A DNA stretch of 64,000 nt from assembly GCA_038134525.1 (NCBI GenBank), contig JAYPVI010000005.1, positions 1-64,000 on the forward strand, given 5' to 3'. A model generated the notes under the pieces. It ran no database searches, was not told the origin of the DNA, and saw only the letters and a list, made by a program, of their open reading frames with translations. Origin of the DNA: GCA-002727735 sp038134525. Its GTDB lineage: Bacteria > Bacteroidota > Bacteroidia > Flavobacteriales_D > Parvicellaceae. A program made the translations under genes and the position numbers. Every line of letters begins with the position of its first letter. Position 1 is the stretch's first letter. This document shows positions 30,116 through 38,792 of the stretch, one piece after another.

Positions 30116-31063
30116 TTAAAATTTTCTTTGAAATCCTACATAGGGAATAACAATCGTATTGTTCTGAAGATTTATCATGTTGTTTTGGATGTTGTTCCCT
30201 GCGTATATAACACCTATGCTCCAGTCTTCATACTCATTTCTAATCCAATTTAAAACTATACTATTCAAAAAGATGAACTGCACATTGTCAATGGTTAATC
30301 CAACACTCTCCCCTGCTAAAGTAAATCGCTCACTTAGTTTAACTTGGCTACCAAAGTAACCGCCATAAAAAATACCTCCTAAAACATTTATATTATACCC
30401 TATAAATCCAATTGTAGAATTCCTGTTTTTACTTCCTAAAGTAATTCTGGCATTTCCTCCCCAGCCATTAAATAAATTAGTGGGAGAATTATTGATATCA
30501 ATAAGGTAATTGCCCATTATTGATCCTGCAGCAGTAATAGACCTTCGTCCAAGAAATGAATTGGTGATATTTTTAGAAAAAGTTAGGCTAGAAAATAAAT
30601 TGAAAAGAAGAAAATTACCAATTGAAAATTCAATGTTATCATGTAAGCCCACTTTTGAATTTGCGGTTACAAAGTAGTGTGAAATCGTATTAAACTCTCC
30701 TTTTTCAGAAATAAATGATGATGGCATAAAACAATAGCGAGTATAATTTGGATTTGGATTTTCAAATTCTTTGGTTTCAAAAATTTGTTCTCGAGTGATA
30801 TATCTAATGCTGTAGATGTTGTTTTTATAAAATGTTCTTTCTTCATTACCAGTTTCAATAGTTATAGAGTATTTATTTTCTTCAATTAATATTCCTCTTA
30901 TTTCTTGATTATTATAGGTTTTTATTATGGCAATAGAGTCTGAATGATGATCAGCTTGGTTTTGACTGTAGTAGTCATAATTGAAAATAATAGCAATAAA
31001 CGCTAAAGAAAGTCTAAGGGTATTTAGATAAAAAAAACAGCTTATTTGTTGTCTTTTATACAT
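30116..31063 (-). CDS. Unknown secreted, probably outer-membrane protein
   Basis: 315 residues from ATG 31063. The open frame continues upstream into hemE, but the signal-peptide-like segment (LRLSLAFIAIIFN, mature start near YYSQNQ) begins only at this ATG. A short SDSIAIIKTYNNQEIRG segment and NNIYSIRYI resemble the small beta domain found before barrels in this phylum. Alternating hydrophobic strands and a terminal aromatic residue (VGFQRKF) suggest an outer-membrane beta barrel. No family name can be given. Its start codon lies 7 nt from that of the divergent hemE, and its stop is 2 nt from the convergent giant gene. Confidence 0.72.
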   Translation of the reverse strand: MYKRQQISCFFYLNTLRLSLAFIAIIFNYDYYSQNQADHHSDSIAIIKTYNNQEIRGILIEENKYSITIETGNEERTFYKNNIYSIRYITREQIFETKEFENPNPNYTRYCFMPSSFISEKGEFNTISHYFVTANSKVGLHDNIEFSIGNFLLFNLFSSLTFSKNITNSFLGRRSITAAGSIMGNYLIDINNSPTNLFNGWGGNARITLGSKNRNSTIGFIGYNINVLGGIFYGGYFGSQVKLSERFTLAGESVGLTIDNVQFIFLNSIVLNWIRNEYEDWSIGVIYAGNNIQNNMINLQNNTIVIPYVGFQRKF

Positions 31064-31066
31064 TTG
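31059..31066 (+). promoter_or_regulatory. Possible -7 element (TACATTTG) immediately before hemE
   Basis: Exact TAnnTTTG match ending 4 nt before the hemE ATG and overlapping the start codon of the divergent gene. If used, the hemE transcript would begin at or near its start codon. No TTG lies at the normal -33 distance. Confidence 0.35.
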
Positions 31067-31070
31067 CACT

Positions 31071-32093
31071 ATGAAATTAGAAAATGATCTTTTAATTAGA
31101 GCAGCAAAGGGGCAAAAAATTGAAAGAACTCCAGTTTGGTTAATGAGACAAGCGGGTAGGATTTTGCCAGAATACAGGCAAATTAGAAACGCATTAAGTG
31201 GATTTAAAGAACTAGTAGAAACACCCCACCTTGCGGCTGAGGTTACCATACAGCCAGTTGATATTTTAGATGTAGATGCTGCTATCATTTTCTCTGATAT
31301 TTTAGTAGTTCCACAGTCAATGGGGCTAACTTATGAAATGATTGAAAAAAAAGGTCCATATTTTCCAAAGACTTTTGAAAGCGAAAAAGATTTAAAAAAT
31401 ATTGCTGTACCCGATGTAAATGATCAGTTGTCCTACGTATTAGAAGCCATAAAAATCACTAAATCTGAACTTAAAGGTAGGGTTCCCTTAATTGGTTTTG
31501 CTGGTGCTCCTTGGACAATTTTCGCTTATATGATTGAGGGGCAGGGATCAAAAACCTTTAGTAAAGCAAAATCATTTCTATATAGGGAACCAGAGCTATC
31601 TCACCAATTATTAAATCTAATTACAGAAACTACCATATTGTACCTTAAGGCTCAAATAAAATCTGGTGCCGATTTAGTTCAATTGTTTGACTCATGGGCT
31701 GGAATACTATCACAACAGCAATATGCTGAGTTTGGCATGAAATATGTCAATCGAATTTGTAATGCCATAAATGAAGCTCCTGTAACAGTTTTTGCCAAAG
31801 GAGCTTATTTTGCATTAGAACAAATGAAGGGTTTAAACTGTGAAACAATAGGTCTTGATTGGAATATGAACATTTCAGATGCTAAAACTATTTTTCAAAA
31901 TCAAAAAACCTTACAAGGTAATTTAGATCCTTGTGTTTTGTATGGTGACTTTAATTTAATTGAGCATAAAACGAAAGAAATGCTAAATTCTTTTGCTGGT
32001 CATCGACATATTGCTAATTTGGGCCATGGTGTTTATCCTGATATAAAACCTGATCACGTAAAATGTTTTATTGAGACTGTTAAATCAAATTAA
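31071..32093 (+). CDS. hemE: Uroporphyrinogen decarboxylase
   Basis: 340 residues, typical length. Removes four carboxylates from uroporphyrinogen III to give coproporphyrinogen III in haem synthesis. The N-terminal signature PVWLMRQAGRILPEYR, the IFSDILV segment with the catalytic aspartate, the GFAGAPWT motif and GHGVYPD near the end are all present. It heads a plus-strand run with an OmpA protein (6 nt downstream), a transporter and LhgO. Start codons of hemE and the divergent unknown gene are separated by only 7 nt. Confidence 0.97.
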   Translation: MKLENDLLIRAAKGQKIERTPVWLMRQAGRILPEYRQIRNALSGFKELVETPHLAAEVTIQPVDILDVDAAIIFSDILVVPQSMGLTYEMIEKKGPYFPKTFESEKDLKNIAVPDVNDQLSYVLEAIKITKSELKGRVPLIGFAGAPWTIFAYMIEGQGSKTFSKAKSFLYREPELSHQLLNLITETTILYLKAQIKSGADLVQLFDSWAGILSQQQYAEFGMKYVNRICNAINEAPVTVFAKGAYFALEQMKGLNCETIGLDWNMNISDAKTIFQNQKTLQGNLDPCVLYGDFNLIEHKTKEMLNSFAGHRHIANLGHGVYPDIKPDHVKCFIETVKSN

Positions 32094-32099
32094 TTAATT

Positions 32100-33281
32100 A
32101 TGATTAAAAATATAATACTATCGTTAATTACATGTTGTTCTATTATTTCATTTGCACAAGATCAAAATAATCTTGTGCCCAATTCAAGTTTTGAAAGTGT
32201 AGAAGGGAAGTTTAAAAAATTAAAACAAATTAATGCAGCTAAGGAATGGAGTTCGCCAACTGCATTAAATGCAGATCTTTTTTCTAAGAAAAAGGAAGGT
32301 CCAATTGGTGCACCAATAAATTTATATGGAAAAGAACATCCAAAAGATGGAGATAATTACGCAGGAATAGTTGTTTATAGCTACAACAATAAGACACCAA
32401 GAACTTATGTACAAGCTCCATTAATAAGTGCATTAACTGGGGGGCTAGATTATTGTGTAAAATTCCACATTAGTCTTTCTGATTTGAGCAAGTATGCGGT
32501 TAATAATATAAGTGCTCACTTAGGAGTTGACCCATTGAAGTTGGACTCTAAAGGCGATATTATTTTTAACAATAGAAAAGAATTTTCTAATGTGGTTAAA
32601 GATGCTTCCAACAAGATTTACAATGCAAGATATAACTGGGAAACGGTTTGTGGTACATTCAGGGCTAATGGTAAGGAGAAATACATTACCATTGGAAACT
32701 TTTATAATAATAAAGACACAAAGTATCAAAAGCTGAAGAAACTAGCTAATTTTCAAGGGACTCAACGACCAGAAGCTTATTACTACCTAGACAACATTGA
32801 AGTATTTATGATTGAGAATCCTTCTGATTGTGATTGCATGACGGGGGCTAAAACTCAAAGAGAATCTATCGTATACCATAGGGATTTTGCAGACAATGGA
32901 GAAGAAGTTTCAGTTGAGGAGCGTATGAAGAGACATACCGTTTATTTTGATGTAGAGTCTTCAGAAATAGATGATATGTTTAACGAGTCTTTGGATGAAT
33001 TAGCGCACTTTTTGAAAGAAAATGGACAAATAAAATTGCAACTTAATGGTCATACGGACAAAAAGGAGGAAGAAGCAATTAAAAATGATCCTGAAAATGA
33101 AATGTTGGTTAATCTCGGTAATTTCAGATCCAAATCAATTAAAGATTATTTAGTTAAAAAAGGAATTTCAGCAGATAGATTTACAACTATGGATGTTGGA
33201 TCAGATCAACCGGCTGCACCAGGGCTAAGTATGCTTAATTTGGCCAAAAATAGACGAGTTGAATTTATAATTACAAAATAA
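32100..33281 (+). CDS. OmpA-family outer-membrane lipid/peptidoglycan-associated protein with N-terminal jelly-roll-like domain
   Basis: 393 residues; signal peptide 1-19 (ending SFAQ). Residues about 24-240 begin NLVPNSSFESVEG and end YYLDNIEVFMI, the pattern of a galactose-binding-like/CBM jelly roll. Residues about 275-393 form an OmpA C-terminal domain with the intact NGHTD motif and a final NRRVEFII strand. It probably tethers a surface or periplasmic ligand-binding domain to peptidoglycan. It starts 6 nt after hemE and its stop abuts the TTG start of the transporter. Confidence 0.87.
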   Translation: MIKNIILSLITCCSIISFAQDQNNLVPNSSFESVEGKFKKLKQINAAKEWSSPTALNADLFSKKKEGPIGAPINLYGKEHPKDGDNYAGIVVYSYNNKTPRTYVQAPLISALTGGLDYCVKFHISLSDLSKYAVNNISAHLGVDPLKLDSKGDIIFNNRKEFSNVVKDASNKIYNARYNWETVCGTFRANGKEKYITIGNFYNNKDTKYQKLKKLANFQGTQRPEAYYYLDNIEVFMIENPSDCDCMTGAKTQRESIVYHRDFADNGEEVSVEERMKRHTVYFDVESSEIDDMFNESLDELAHFLKENGQIKLQLNGHTDKKEEEAIKNDPENEMLVNLGNFRSKSIKDYLVKKGISADRFTTMDVGSDQPAAPGLSMLNLAKNRRVEFIITK

Positions 33282-34601
33282 TTGGAATTAAAAAACAACA
33301 AGAAAATACAGAAAGCTTGGACTTTTTATGACTGGGCAAATTCAGTATACCCTCTTGTTATTACTACTGCCATTTTTCCCATTTTTTTTGAAGGGTATGC
33401 AGTTCATGAAATTATTGAGGGCAAAAAGTACATCCATTTTTTTGGTTTCAAATTTATAAATACGGCTCTTATAACCATTTTAAGTTCTTCTTACTTTTTA
33501 CTATTGGTCATGATTTTACCAATACTTACTGGTATAGCTGATTCTCTGGGTAATAAGAGAGCATTTTTAAGGTTTTTTTGTTATATGGGATCTTTCTGTT
33601 GTGTGATGCTTTCTTTTTTCAATATTGACCATCTAGAAATTAGTTTACTAACTTATGTTTTGGCAGGTATTGGTTTTTGGAGCAGTTTGGTTTTTTACAA
33701 TGCATTTCTTCCTGAAATAGCGGATGAAAAAGACCACGATCAGTTATCAGCCAAAGGCTTTTCAATGGGTTATGTTGGGAGTGTTTTATTATTGATCATT
33801 TGTCTATCAGTAATTTTTTTGACTCCTGAAGAAGATAGAAACTTTTTTACCAGAATTTGTTTTGCAATTACTGGACTCTGGTGGTTTGGATTTAGTCACA
33901 TTACGCTCAATAAGTTACCAAGGGGAAAAAAATTTAAGATTAAGGATAAATCTACGTATACTAAAGGATTAAAGGAGCTAAAAAAAGTGTGGTCATATGT
34001 AGTGCTCACAAGGCGTTTAAAACGATTTATCTTTTCTTTTTTTGTCTACAGTATGGCTATACAAACTATTATGTTAGTGGCCGTTTATTTTGGGGCTGAG
34101 GAAATCAATTGGGGTGAGGGAGAAGAAGGTGCACTAAAGGCAAAATTGGGGTTGATTGTAAGTGTGTTATTGATACAACTAATAGCTATTCCAGGTGCTC
34201 ATTTAATTTCTAAAATATCCCAAACCAAAGGAAATCTTTTTGCCATTAAAACATCAGTTATCCTGTGGATATTACTTTGCTTAATTGCCTTTATAGTAAC
34301 TGAACCTTTAGAATTTTACTGTGTGGCTGGATTTGTAGGATTAGTTATGGGGGGAAGTCAATCCATTTCTAGAAGTACATATTCTAAATTTATACCACAA
34401 GAAACCCAAGACACATCATCTTTCTTTTCATTCTATGATGTAGCCGAAAAATTAGGTATCGTAATTGGAATGTTTTCATTTGGATTTATTCATCAAATTA
34501 CTGGAAGTATGAGAAACTCAGTTTTAGCTTTGATTACTTTTTTTGTGATCAGTTTAATTATGCTATTTGGAGTGCCAAAACAAGAGATTGAAATTAATTG
34601 A
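33282..34601 (+). CDS. MFS transporter of the UMF1/Atg22-like family
   Basis: 439 residues starting with TTG directly after the preceding stop (TAATTG). The N-terminus KAWTFYDWANSVYPLVI is the hallmark of UMF1-type permeases, followed by about 11-12 membrane segments and GGSQSISRSTYSKFIP in the second half. In eukaryotes related proteins export amino acids from vacuoles; the bacterial substrate is unknown. The stop overlaps the lhgO start as TGATG, pointing to coupled translation. Confidence 0.9.
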   Translation: MELKNNKKIQKAWTFYDWANSVYPLVITTAIFPIFFEGYAVHEIIEGKKYIHFFGFKFINTALITILSSSYFLLLVMILPILTGIADSLGNKRAFLRFFCYMGSFCCVMLSFFNIDHLEISLLTYVLAGIGFWSSLVFYNAFLPEIADEKDHDQLSAKGFSMGYVGSVLLLIICLSVIFLTPEEDRNFFTRICFAITGLWWFGFSHITLNKLPRGKKFKIKDKSTYTKGLKELKKVWSYVVLTRRLKRFIFSFFVYSMAIQTIMLVAVYFGAEEINWGEGEEGALKAKLGLIVSVLLIQLIAIPGAHLISKISQTKGNLFAIKTSVILWILLCLIAFIVTEPLEFYCVAGFVGLVMGGSQSISRSTYSKFIPQETQDTSSFFSFYDVAEKLGIVIGMFSFGFIHQITGSMRNSVLALITFFVISLIMLFGVPKQEIEIN

Positions 34602-35821
34602 TGAAAGAAGAAGTATTTGACATTGCCATAGTTGGAGGTGGAATAGTTGGCTCAGCCACTTTTTATCAGATTCAGAAAGCGTTTCCTACTAAAGATTTAG
34701 TATTAATTGAAAAGGAACCTAAATTGGCCCATCACCAGACAGGAAATAATTCAGGAGTGATCCATTCAGGATTGTATTACACACCAGGCTCAAAAAAAGC
34801 AGAAAATTGTGTCAATGGTAGACATGAATTGGTCAAATTCGCTAAAGAATACAGGGTCAATCATGATATTTGTGGTAAAGTAGTGGTAGCTACATCAGCT
34901 TCTGAAATATCAAATCTAGATAAAATTTTAAATAATGGCATTCAAAATAACATTGAGGGCTTAGAGCGTATCAATGCCCAACAAATCAAAGAAATTGAAC
35001 CTGAAGTGGCTGGAGTAGATGGAATTTGGGTTCCATGTACAGGTATAATTGATTTTGTTGGTGCTACTGAAAAAATGGTTCAAGTTGCTCTTGGCATAAA
35101 TAGCAAAAGTAAAGTGTATACTTCTACTAAAGTTATTGACATTGAACAAGGCGAATTCGAAAAAGTGATCATTTGTGAAAAAATAAAAATAAGATCAACT
35201 TTCATCATAATTTGTGGAGGCCTTCAAGCTGATAGGTTAGCTAAAATTGACCAAGTAAATTTGAAAGAAAAGGTAGTAGGATTTAGGGGCGATTATTACG
35301 AATTAGAAGAGCATGCTAAGCACAAGGTTAGAAATTTAATATATCCAGTTCCAGATCCTCAATTCCCCTTTTTAGGTGTTCATTTTACTAGAATGGTTAG
35401 TGGTGATGTGGAATGCGGACCTAATGCTGTTTTTAGTTTTAAACGAGAAGGATACGGTAAAACAGATTTTAGTTTAAAAGATACGGTTGATGCGTTAACT
35501 TATGGTGGAACGTGGCGACTTTTTCTAAAGAATGCCAGTTATGGAATTAATGAATACAGGAGAGCATTTTCAAAATCACTTTTTTTAAAAACATTACAAA
35601 AACTTATTCCATCGTTAGAAATGAAGGATATAAAACCAGGAAGAGCAGGGGTTAGAGCACTTTTGTTAGGAAAAGATGGAGACACTAGAGATGACTTTAG
35701 AATAGAGTACGGCAATAAAAGTATTCATGTTCTTAATGCTCCATCACCAGCGGCAACCGCTGCTATGGCTATAGGTAATGACATTAAAAAAATGGCTATT
35801 GATCGCTTTAACGTTTGTTAA
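34601..35821 (+). CDS. lhgO: L-2-hydroxyglutarate oxidase/dehydrogenase
   Basis: 406 residues from ATG 34601, which overlaps the previous stop (TGATG); an in-frame TTG one codon earlier is disfavoured. FAD-dependent oxidation of L-2-hydroxyglutarate to 2-oxoglutarate at the membrane. Seen: the FAD motif IVGGGIVGSATFYQ, the family segment HHQTGNNSGVIHSGLYY, FRGDYYEL, and FLGVHFTRM. The C-terminal part includes RAGVRALLLG and APSPAATAAMAIG. Its stop overlaps the convergent unknown gene by 4 nt. Confidence 0.94.
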   Translation: MKEEVFDIAIVGGGIVGSATFYQIQKAFPTKDLVLIEKEPKLAHHQTGNNSGVIHSGLYYTPGSKKAENCVNGRHELVKFAKEYRVNHDICGKVVVATSASEISNLDKILNNGIQNNIEGLERINAQQIKEIEPEVAGVDGIWVPCTGIIDFVGATEKMVQVALGINSKSKVYTSTKVIDIEQGEFEKVIICEKIKIRSTFIIICGGLQADRLAKIDQVNLKEKVVGFRGDYYELEEHAKHKVRNLIYPVPDPQFPFLGVHFTRMVSGDVECGPNAVFSFKREGYGKTDFSLKDTVDALTYGGTWRLFLKNASYGINEYRRAFSKSLFLKTLQKLIPSLEMKDIKPGRAGVRALLLGKDGDTRDDFRIEYGNKSIHVLNAPSPAATAAMAIGNDIKKMAIDRFNVC

Positions 35822-36363
35822 AGTTTGATTTTAGTTTTGTCGAAAAAAGATTTCCAATCCCAGATGTAATTTTCAACTAAATTATCTATCCGTTTTAGGA
35901 ATATTGGGTTGGGAGTGTTGAGTTGTGCAAAGTAATCTTCTTGGAATTTCCCCAGTTTGAATTTAAAAAATACCGCTTTAGACATACCATAGAGTATATT
36001 TTTGGAGGGGTGATTAACACGAGATATGAAAGAAGAATACTTTTCTAATTCGGCTTGCATTTCATTAAAATTAGTTTCGTATGCTAATGCCATTTCTTCA
36101 ATTATTGCATGACATAAATTGTTCTCTTCATAAGCGGAAAGAATTTGTTCAAAAAACTTCATGTTACCAGCGATTATGATGAAAGAGAATTTTCTAGGAT
36201 CGTTATAATCAAGAGGGGGATGTTCTTTTAATTCAGGATCGTAAAAAATAGCATCCAAGAAATCACTATAGGTGTCATCAATGGTTTGAAGCGTATGATG
36301 AACAAACTTTTGTGCAACTTCTTTGTGTGATATTTTTTTCTTAACAAAAAGTGAAGTAAACAT
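35818..36363 (-). CDS. Unknown cytosolic protein
   Basis: 181 residues, mostly helical, rich in Lys, Phe and acidic residues, with no signal peptide or membrane segment. I do not recognise a family or motif. The start ATG at 36363 faces the yidC region across a 178-nt divergent intergenic stretch. The stop overlaps that of lhgO. A complete frame with Bacteroidota-like composition supports a real gene. Confidence 0.7.
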   Translation of the reverse strand: MFTSLFVKKKISHKEVAQKFVHHTLQTIDDTYSDFLDAIFYDPELKEHPPLDYNDPRKFSFIIIAGNMKFFEQILSAYEENNLCHAIIEEMALAYETNFNEMQAELEKYSSFISRVNHPSKNILYGMSKAVFFKFKLGKFQEDYFAQLNTPNPIFLKRIDNLVENYIWDWKSFFDKTKIKL

Positions 36364-36515
36364 GGTTTTCGTGTTACCACAAAAATATCTCTAGTAAACT
36401 GAAATTGATAGAAAGTGTTTTTTGGATTATTCACAAAGTTATTAACCAATATGTTTTCCTTTTTTGTCTCTCTTTAATATTTGCTTAGAATTAAGGAAAG
36501 TTTCTACAGAAAAAA

Positions 36516-36523
36516 TATATTTG
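36516..36523 (+). promoter_or_regulatory. Possible -7 element (TATATTTG) of yidC
   Basis: Exact TAnnTTTG match ending 18 nt before the yidC ATG at 36542. No canonical TTG is found 19-21 nt upstream, so the promoter is tentative. Confidence 0.45.
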
Positions 36524-36541
36524 TCCTCGAAAATTATTTCA

Positions 36542-38437
36542 ATGGATAGAAATACAACTACAGGGTTAATTTTAATAGGTGCTGTTATGGTTGCGTTCTT
36601 TATGCTAAACCAACCACCAGAACAACCCAAACAAGAAGAAAAAACAGAAAATAAGATTCAAGAGGAATCACTTAAAGAGCAGATTGATTCGTTGGAGATT
36701 ATTCATAATGATGCCAATACAAATTCCCTTTCATTTGAAGACAGTATCATTGGTGCTCAATTAGCTGAACAGAAGGAGCAACAGCGTTTAATCAATGAAT
36801 ATGGTGTTTTTTATAAATCTGGAATTGGGGTTGAAAAGGGTTTTGTCTTGCAAAATGAAAAGATCAGTTTAAGCATATCCTCTAAGGGTGGATCAATCAG
36901 TGAAGCCAAAATGATAGAAAAATCTGATGATGGAAAATATAAGTATAAAACTCATCATGATTTTGTGAATGAGATTGAAGAGCCTCTTTCTCTATTTGAA
37001 AAAAACTCTTCGACTATGTCTTTGGTTGTAGAAGATGTAGAGAATTCCTCCTTAATCTATACTAGAGATTTATTTTTTGAAGCAGTCAAGAGTACAGATA
37101 GTTCTTTAGTGCTAAGAGCAAATGCGGGTGCAGCTGATCAATATTTACAGTTTAGCTATTTACTTCCTAAGGGAAAGTATGATGTTGAATTTCAAATTGA
37201 TTACCATAACTTAGATAATGTTATCAATCCGCAAGTAGATTTTGAATGGGGGATGAAAGGATTGTCAACTGAAAAATTAGCTGATGATGAACGAATGATC
37301 TGTTCAATTATGTATCGCTATTTTGGCGAAGGAAGAGATTATATGACGGAAAGGTCTGACAAGGAAGAGGAAATCCAAGGCACTATGAACTGGATAGCCT
37401 TTAAGCATAAATTCTTTTCATCTGTATTGATTAGCGATAATGATGGGTTTACAAGTGGTAAAATGGTGCAAAGACAACTTGAAAGTGACGACTATACCAT
37501 TTCTTATTACACTAATGTAGAACTACCATCTCAAAAAAGTGTCCCTCTAAAATTTTTCTTTGGCCCCAACGATTACGATTTACTTTCAGTTTATGAAAAT
37601 GAGATGGAAGATATCGTCAATCTTGGATGGGGAATTTTTGGATGGGTCAATAAATTTATGATAGGTCCCATTTTTAACTTTATTAAAACTTGGGGTGTTG
37701 GATTTGGGTTAGTGATTTTACTACTAACGCTAATTGTTAAAATCATCATAATGCCGTTGACGTACAAAAATTATGTGTCTTCTGCCAAGATGAAAGTCTT
37801 AAAGCCAGAGATTACTAAACTCAATAGTAAATATGAGGGCAAGACAGACAAAAATGCAGCTATGAAAAAGCAACAAGAGACCATGGCTTTATACCGACAA
37901 ACTGGTGTGAATCCCATGGCAGGTTGTATACCGGTTTTGATTCAGATGCCTATATTGTTTGCTGTGTTCCGTTATTTCCCGGCTAGTTTAGATTTGAGGC
38001 ATCAAGGTTTTCTTTGGGCAGAAGATTTGAGTTCATTTGATTCCATACTTGATCTAGGTTTTGAAATTCCATTTTATGGCGACCATATTAGTTTATTCAC
38101 CCTTTTGATGGCTGCTTCAACCTTATTTTACACCATGATGAATAGCAATCAGATGACACCTTCTGGACCTGGAATGCCAAACATGAAAGTGATCATGTAC
38201 ATGTTCCCCATTATGATGTTATTCTTTTTTAATACCTATTCCTCTGGTTTAAGTTATTATTACCTGTGCGGTAACGTCATGAACATGGGAATCATGTGGG
38301 GAATTAAAAAATACATGGTTGATGAGGAAAAAATTAGAGCTCAAATTGAGCAGAATAAGAAAAAGCCAAAGAAAAAGTCAAGATTCCAGCAGCGAATGGA
38401 AGACATTGCTAAACAACAACAGAAAAAGAAGCGTTGA
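36542..38437 (+). CDS. yidC: Membrane protein insertase YidC
   Basis: 631 residues from ATG 36542; the frame stays open 26 codons upstream but that stretch carries the -7-like element and would displace the first membrane anchor. An N-terminal transmembrane segment (GLILIGAVMVAFFML) is followed by an acidic linker, a large periplasmic beta domain (about 85-350), and the Oxa1-type core from about 375 (VGFGLVILLLTLIVKII, NPMAGCIPVLIQMPIL). A basic, coiled C-terminal tail (KKKPKKKS) likely contacts ribosomes. YidC inserts proteins into the inner membrane. rpmB follows with its own promoter. Confidence 0.97.
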   Translation: MDRNTTTGLILIGAVMVAFFMLNQPPEQPKQEEKTENKIQEESLKEQIDSLEIIHNDANTNSLSFEDSIIGAQLAEQKEQQRLINEYGVFYKSGIGVEKGFVLQNEKISLSISSKGGSISEAKMIEKSDDGKYKYKTHHDFVNEIEEPLSLFEKNSSTMSLVVEDVENSSLIYTRDLFFEAVKSTDSSLVLRANAGAADQYLQFSYLLPKGKYDVEFQIDYHNLDNVINPQVDFEWGMKGLSTEKLADDERMICSIMYRYFGEGRDYMTERSDKEEEIQGTMNWIAFKHKFFSSVLISDNDGFTSGKMVQRQLESDDYTISYYTNVELPSQKSVPLKFFFGPNDYDLLSVYENEMEDIVNLGWGIFGWVNKFMIGPIFNFIKTWGVGFGLVILLLTLIVKIIIMPLTYKNYVSSAKMKVLKPEITKLNSKYEGKTDKNAAMKKQQETMALYRQTGVNPMAGCIPVLIQMPILFAVFRYFPASLDLRHQGFLWAEDLSSFDSILDLGFEIPFYGDHISLFTLLMAASTLFYTMMNSNQMTPSGPGMPNMKVIMYMFPIMMLFFFNTYSSGLSYYYLCGNVMNMGIMWGIKKYMVDEEKIRAQIEQNKKKPKKKSRFQQRMEDIAKQQQKKKR

Positions 38438-38452
38438 AAATTAGTTTAATAA

Positions 38453-38484
38453 TTTGCTAATCACGCTAAAATGAATTTAATTTG
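38453..38484 (+). promoter_or_regulatory. Promoter of rpmB (TTTG - 20 nt - TTAATTTG)
   Basis: TTTG at 38453-38456 and TTAATTTG at 38477-38484 are separated by 20 nt, matching the phylum's -33/-7 layout with one mismatch in the -7 box. The rpmB ATG is 20 nt further on. Confidence 0.6.
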
Positions 38485-38503
38485 CACCTCAAAATAAGTA
38501 AAG

Positions 38504-38737
38504 ATGTCAAGAGTTTGTCAAATAACAGGAAAGAAAGTGGTAACTGGGAACAATGTTTCTCACTCAAATAAGAAGACAAAAAGAAAGTTTTATCCAAACT
38601 TACAAACGAAGAAATTTTACATTCCTGAAGAAGATAAGTGGATTACTCTAAAGGTTTCTGCTGCTGCAATAAGAACCATTAATAAAAAAGGAATCTCTGC
38701 TGTGTTAGCTGAGGCTAAAGTTCAAGGACATTTATAA
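38504..38737 (+). CDS. rpmB: Ribosomal protein bL28
   Basis: 77 residues, usual length. Component of the large ribosomal subunit. The N-terminus SRVCQITGKKVVTGNNVSHS and the NKKTKRKFYPNLQ segment are characteristic. It has a promoter-like pair upstream and a strong hairpin terminator starting 20 nt after the stop codon, so it is probably a single-gene transcript. Confidence 0.98.
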   Translation: MSRVCQITGKKVVTGNNVSHSNKKTKRKFYPNLQTKKFYIPEEDKWITLKVSAAAIRTINKKGISAVLAEAKVQGHL

Positions 38738-38757
38738 AAAAAGATTTTCACAATTCT

Positions 38758-38792
38758 AAAAGCCTTATTACATTAGTAGTAAGGCTTTTTTT
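38758..38792 (+). terminator. Rho-independent terminator after rpmB, abutting the next start codon
   Basis: A 14-bp stem (38758-38771 with 38776-38789, one T-G pair) closes an ATTA loop and runs into T7 at 38786-38792. The ATG of the following peptidase gene begins at 38793. Confidence 0.93.

Noticed and set aside
31064..31288. Upstream extension of the minus-strand unknown gene to 31288
   Set aside because: Runs antisense through the conserved N-terminus of hemE; the signal-peptide-like start is at 31063.
36464..36541. 26-codon upstream extension of yidC
   Set aside because: Contains the -7-like element and would precede the N-terminal membrane anchor; ATG 36542 fits the family.
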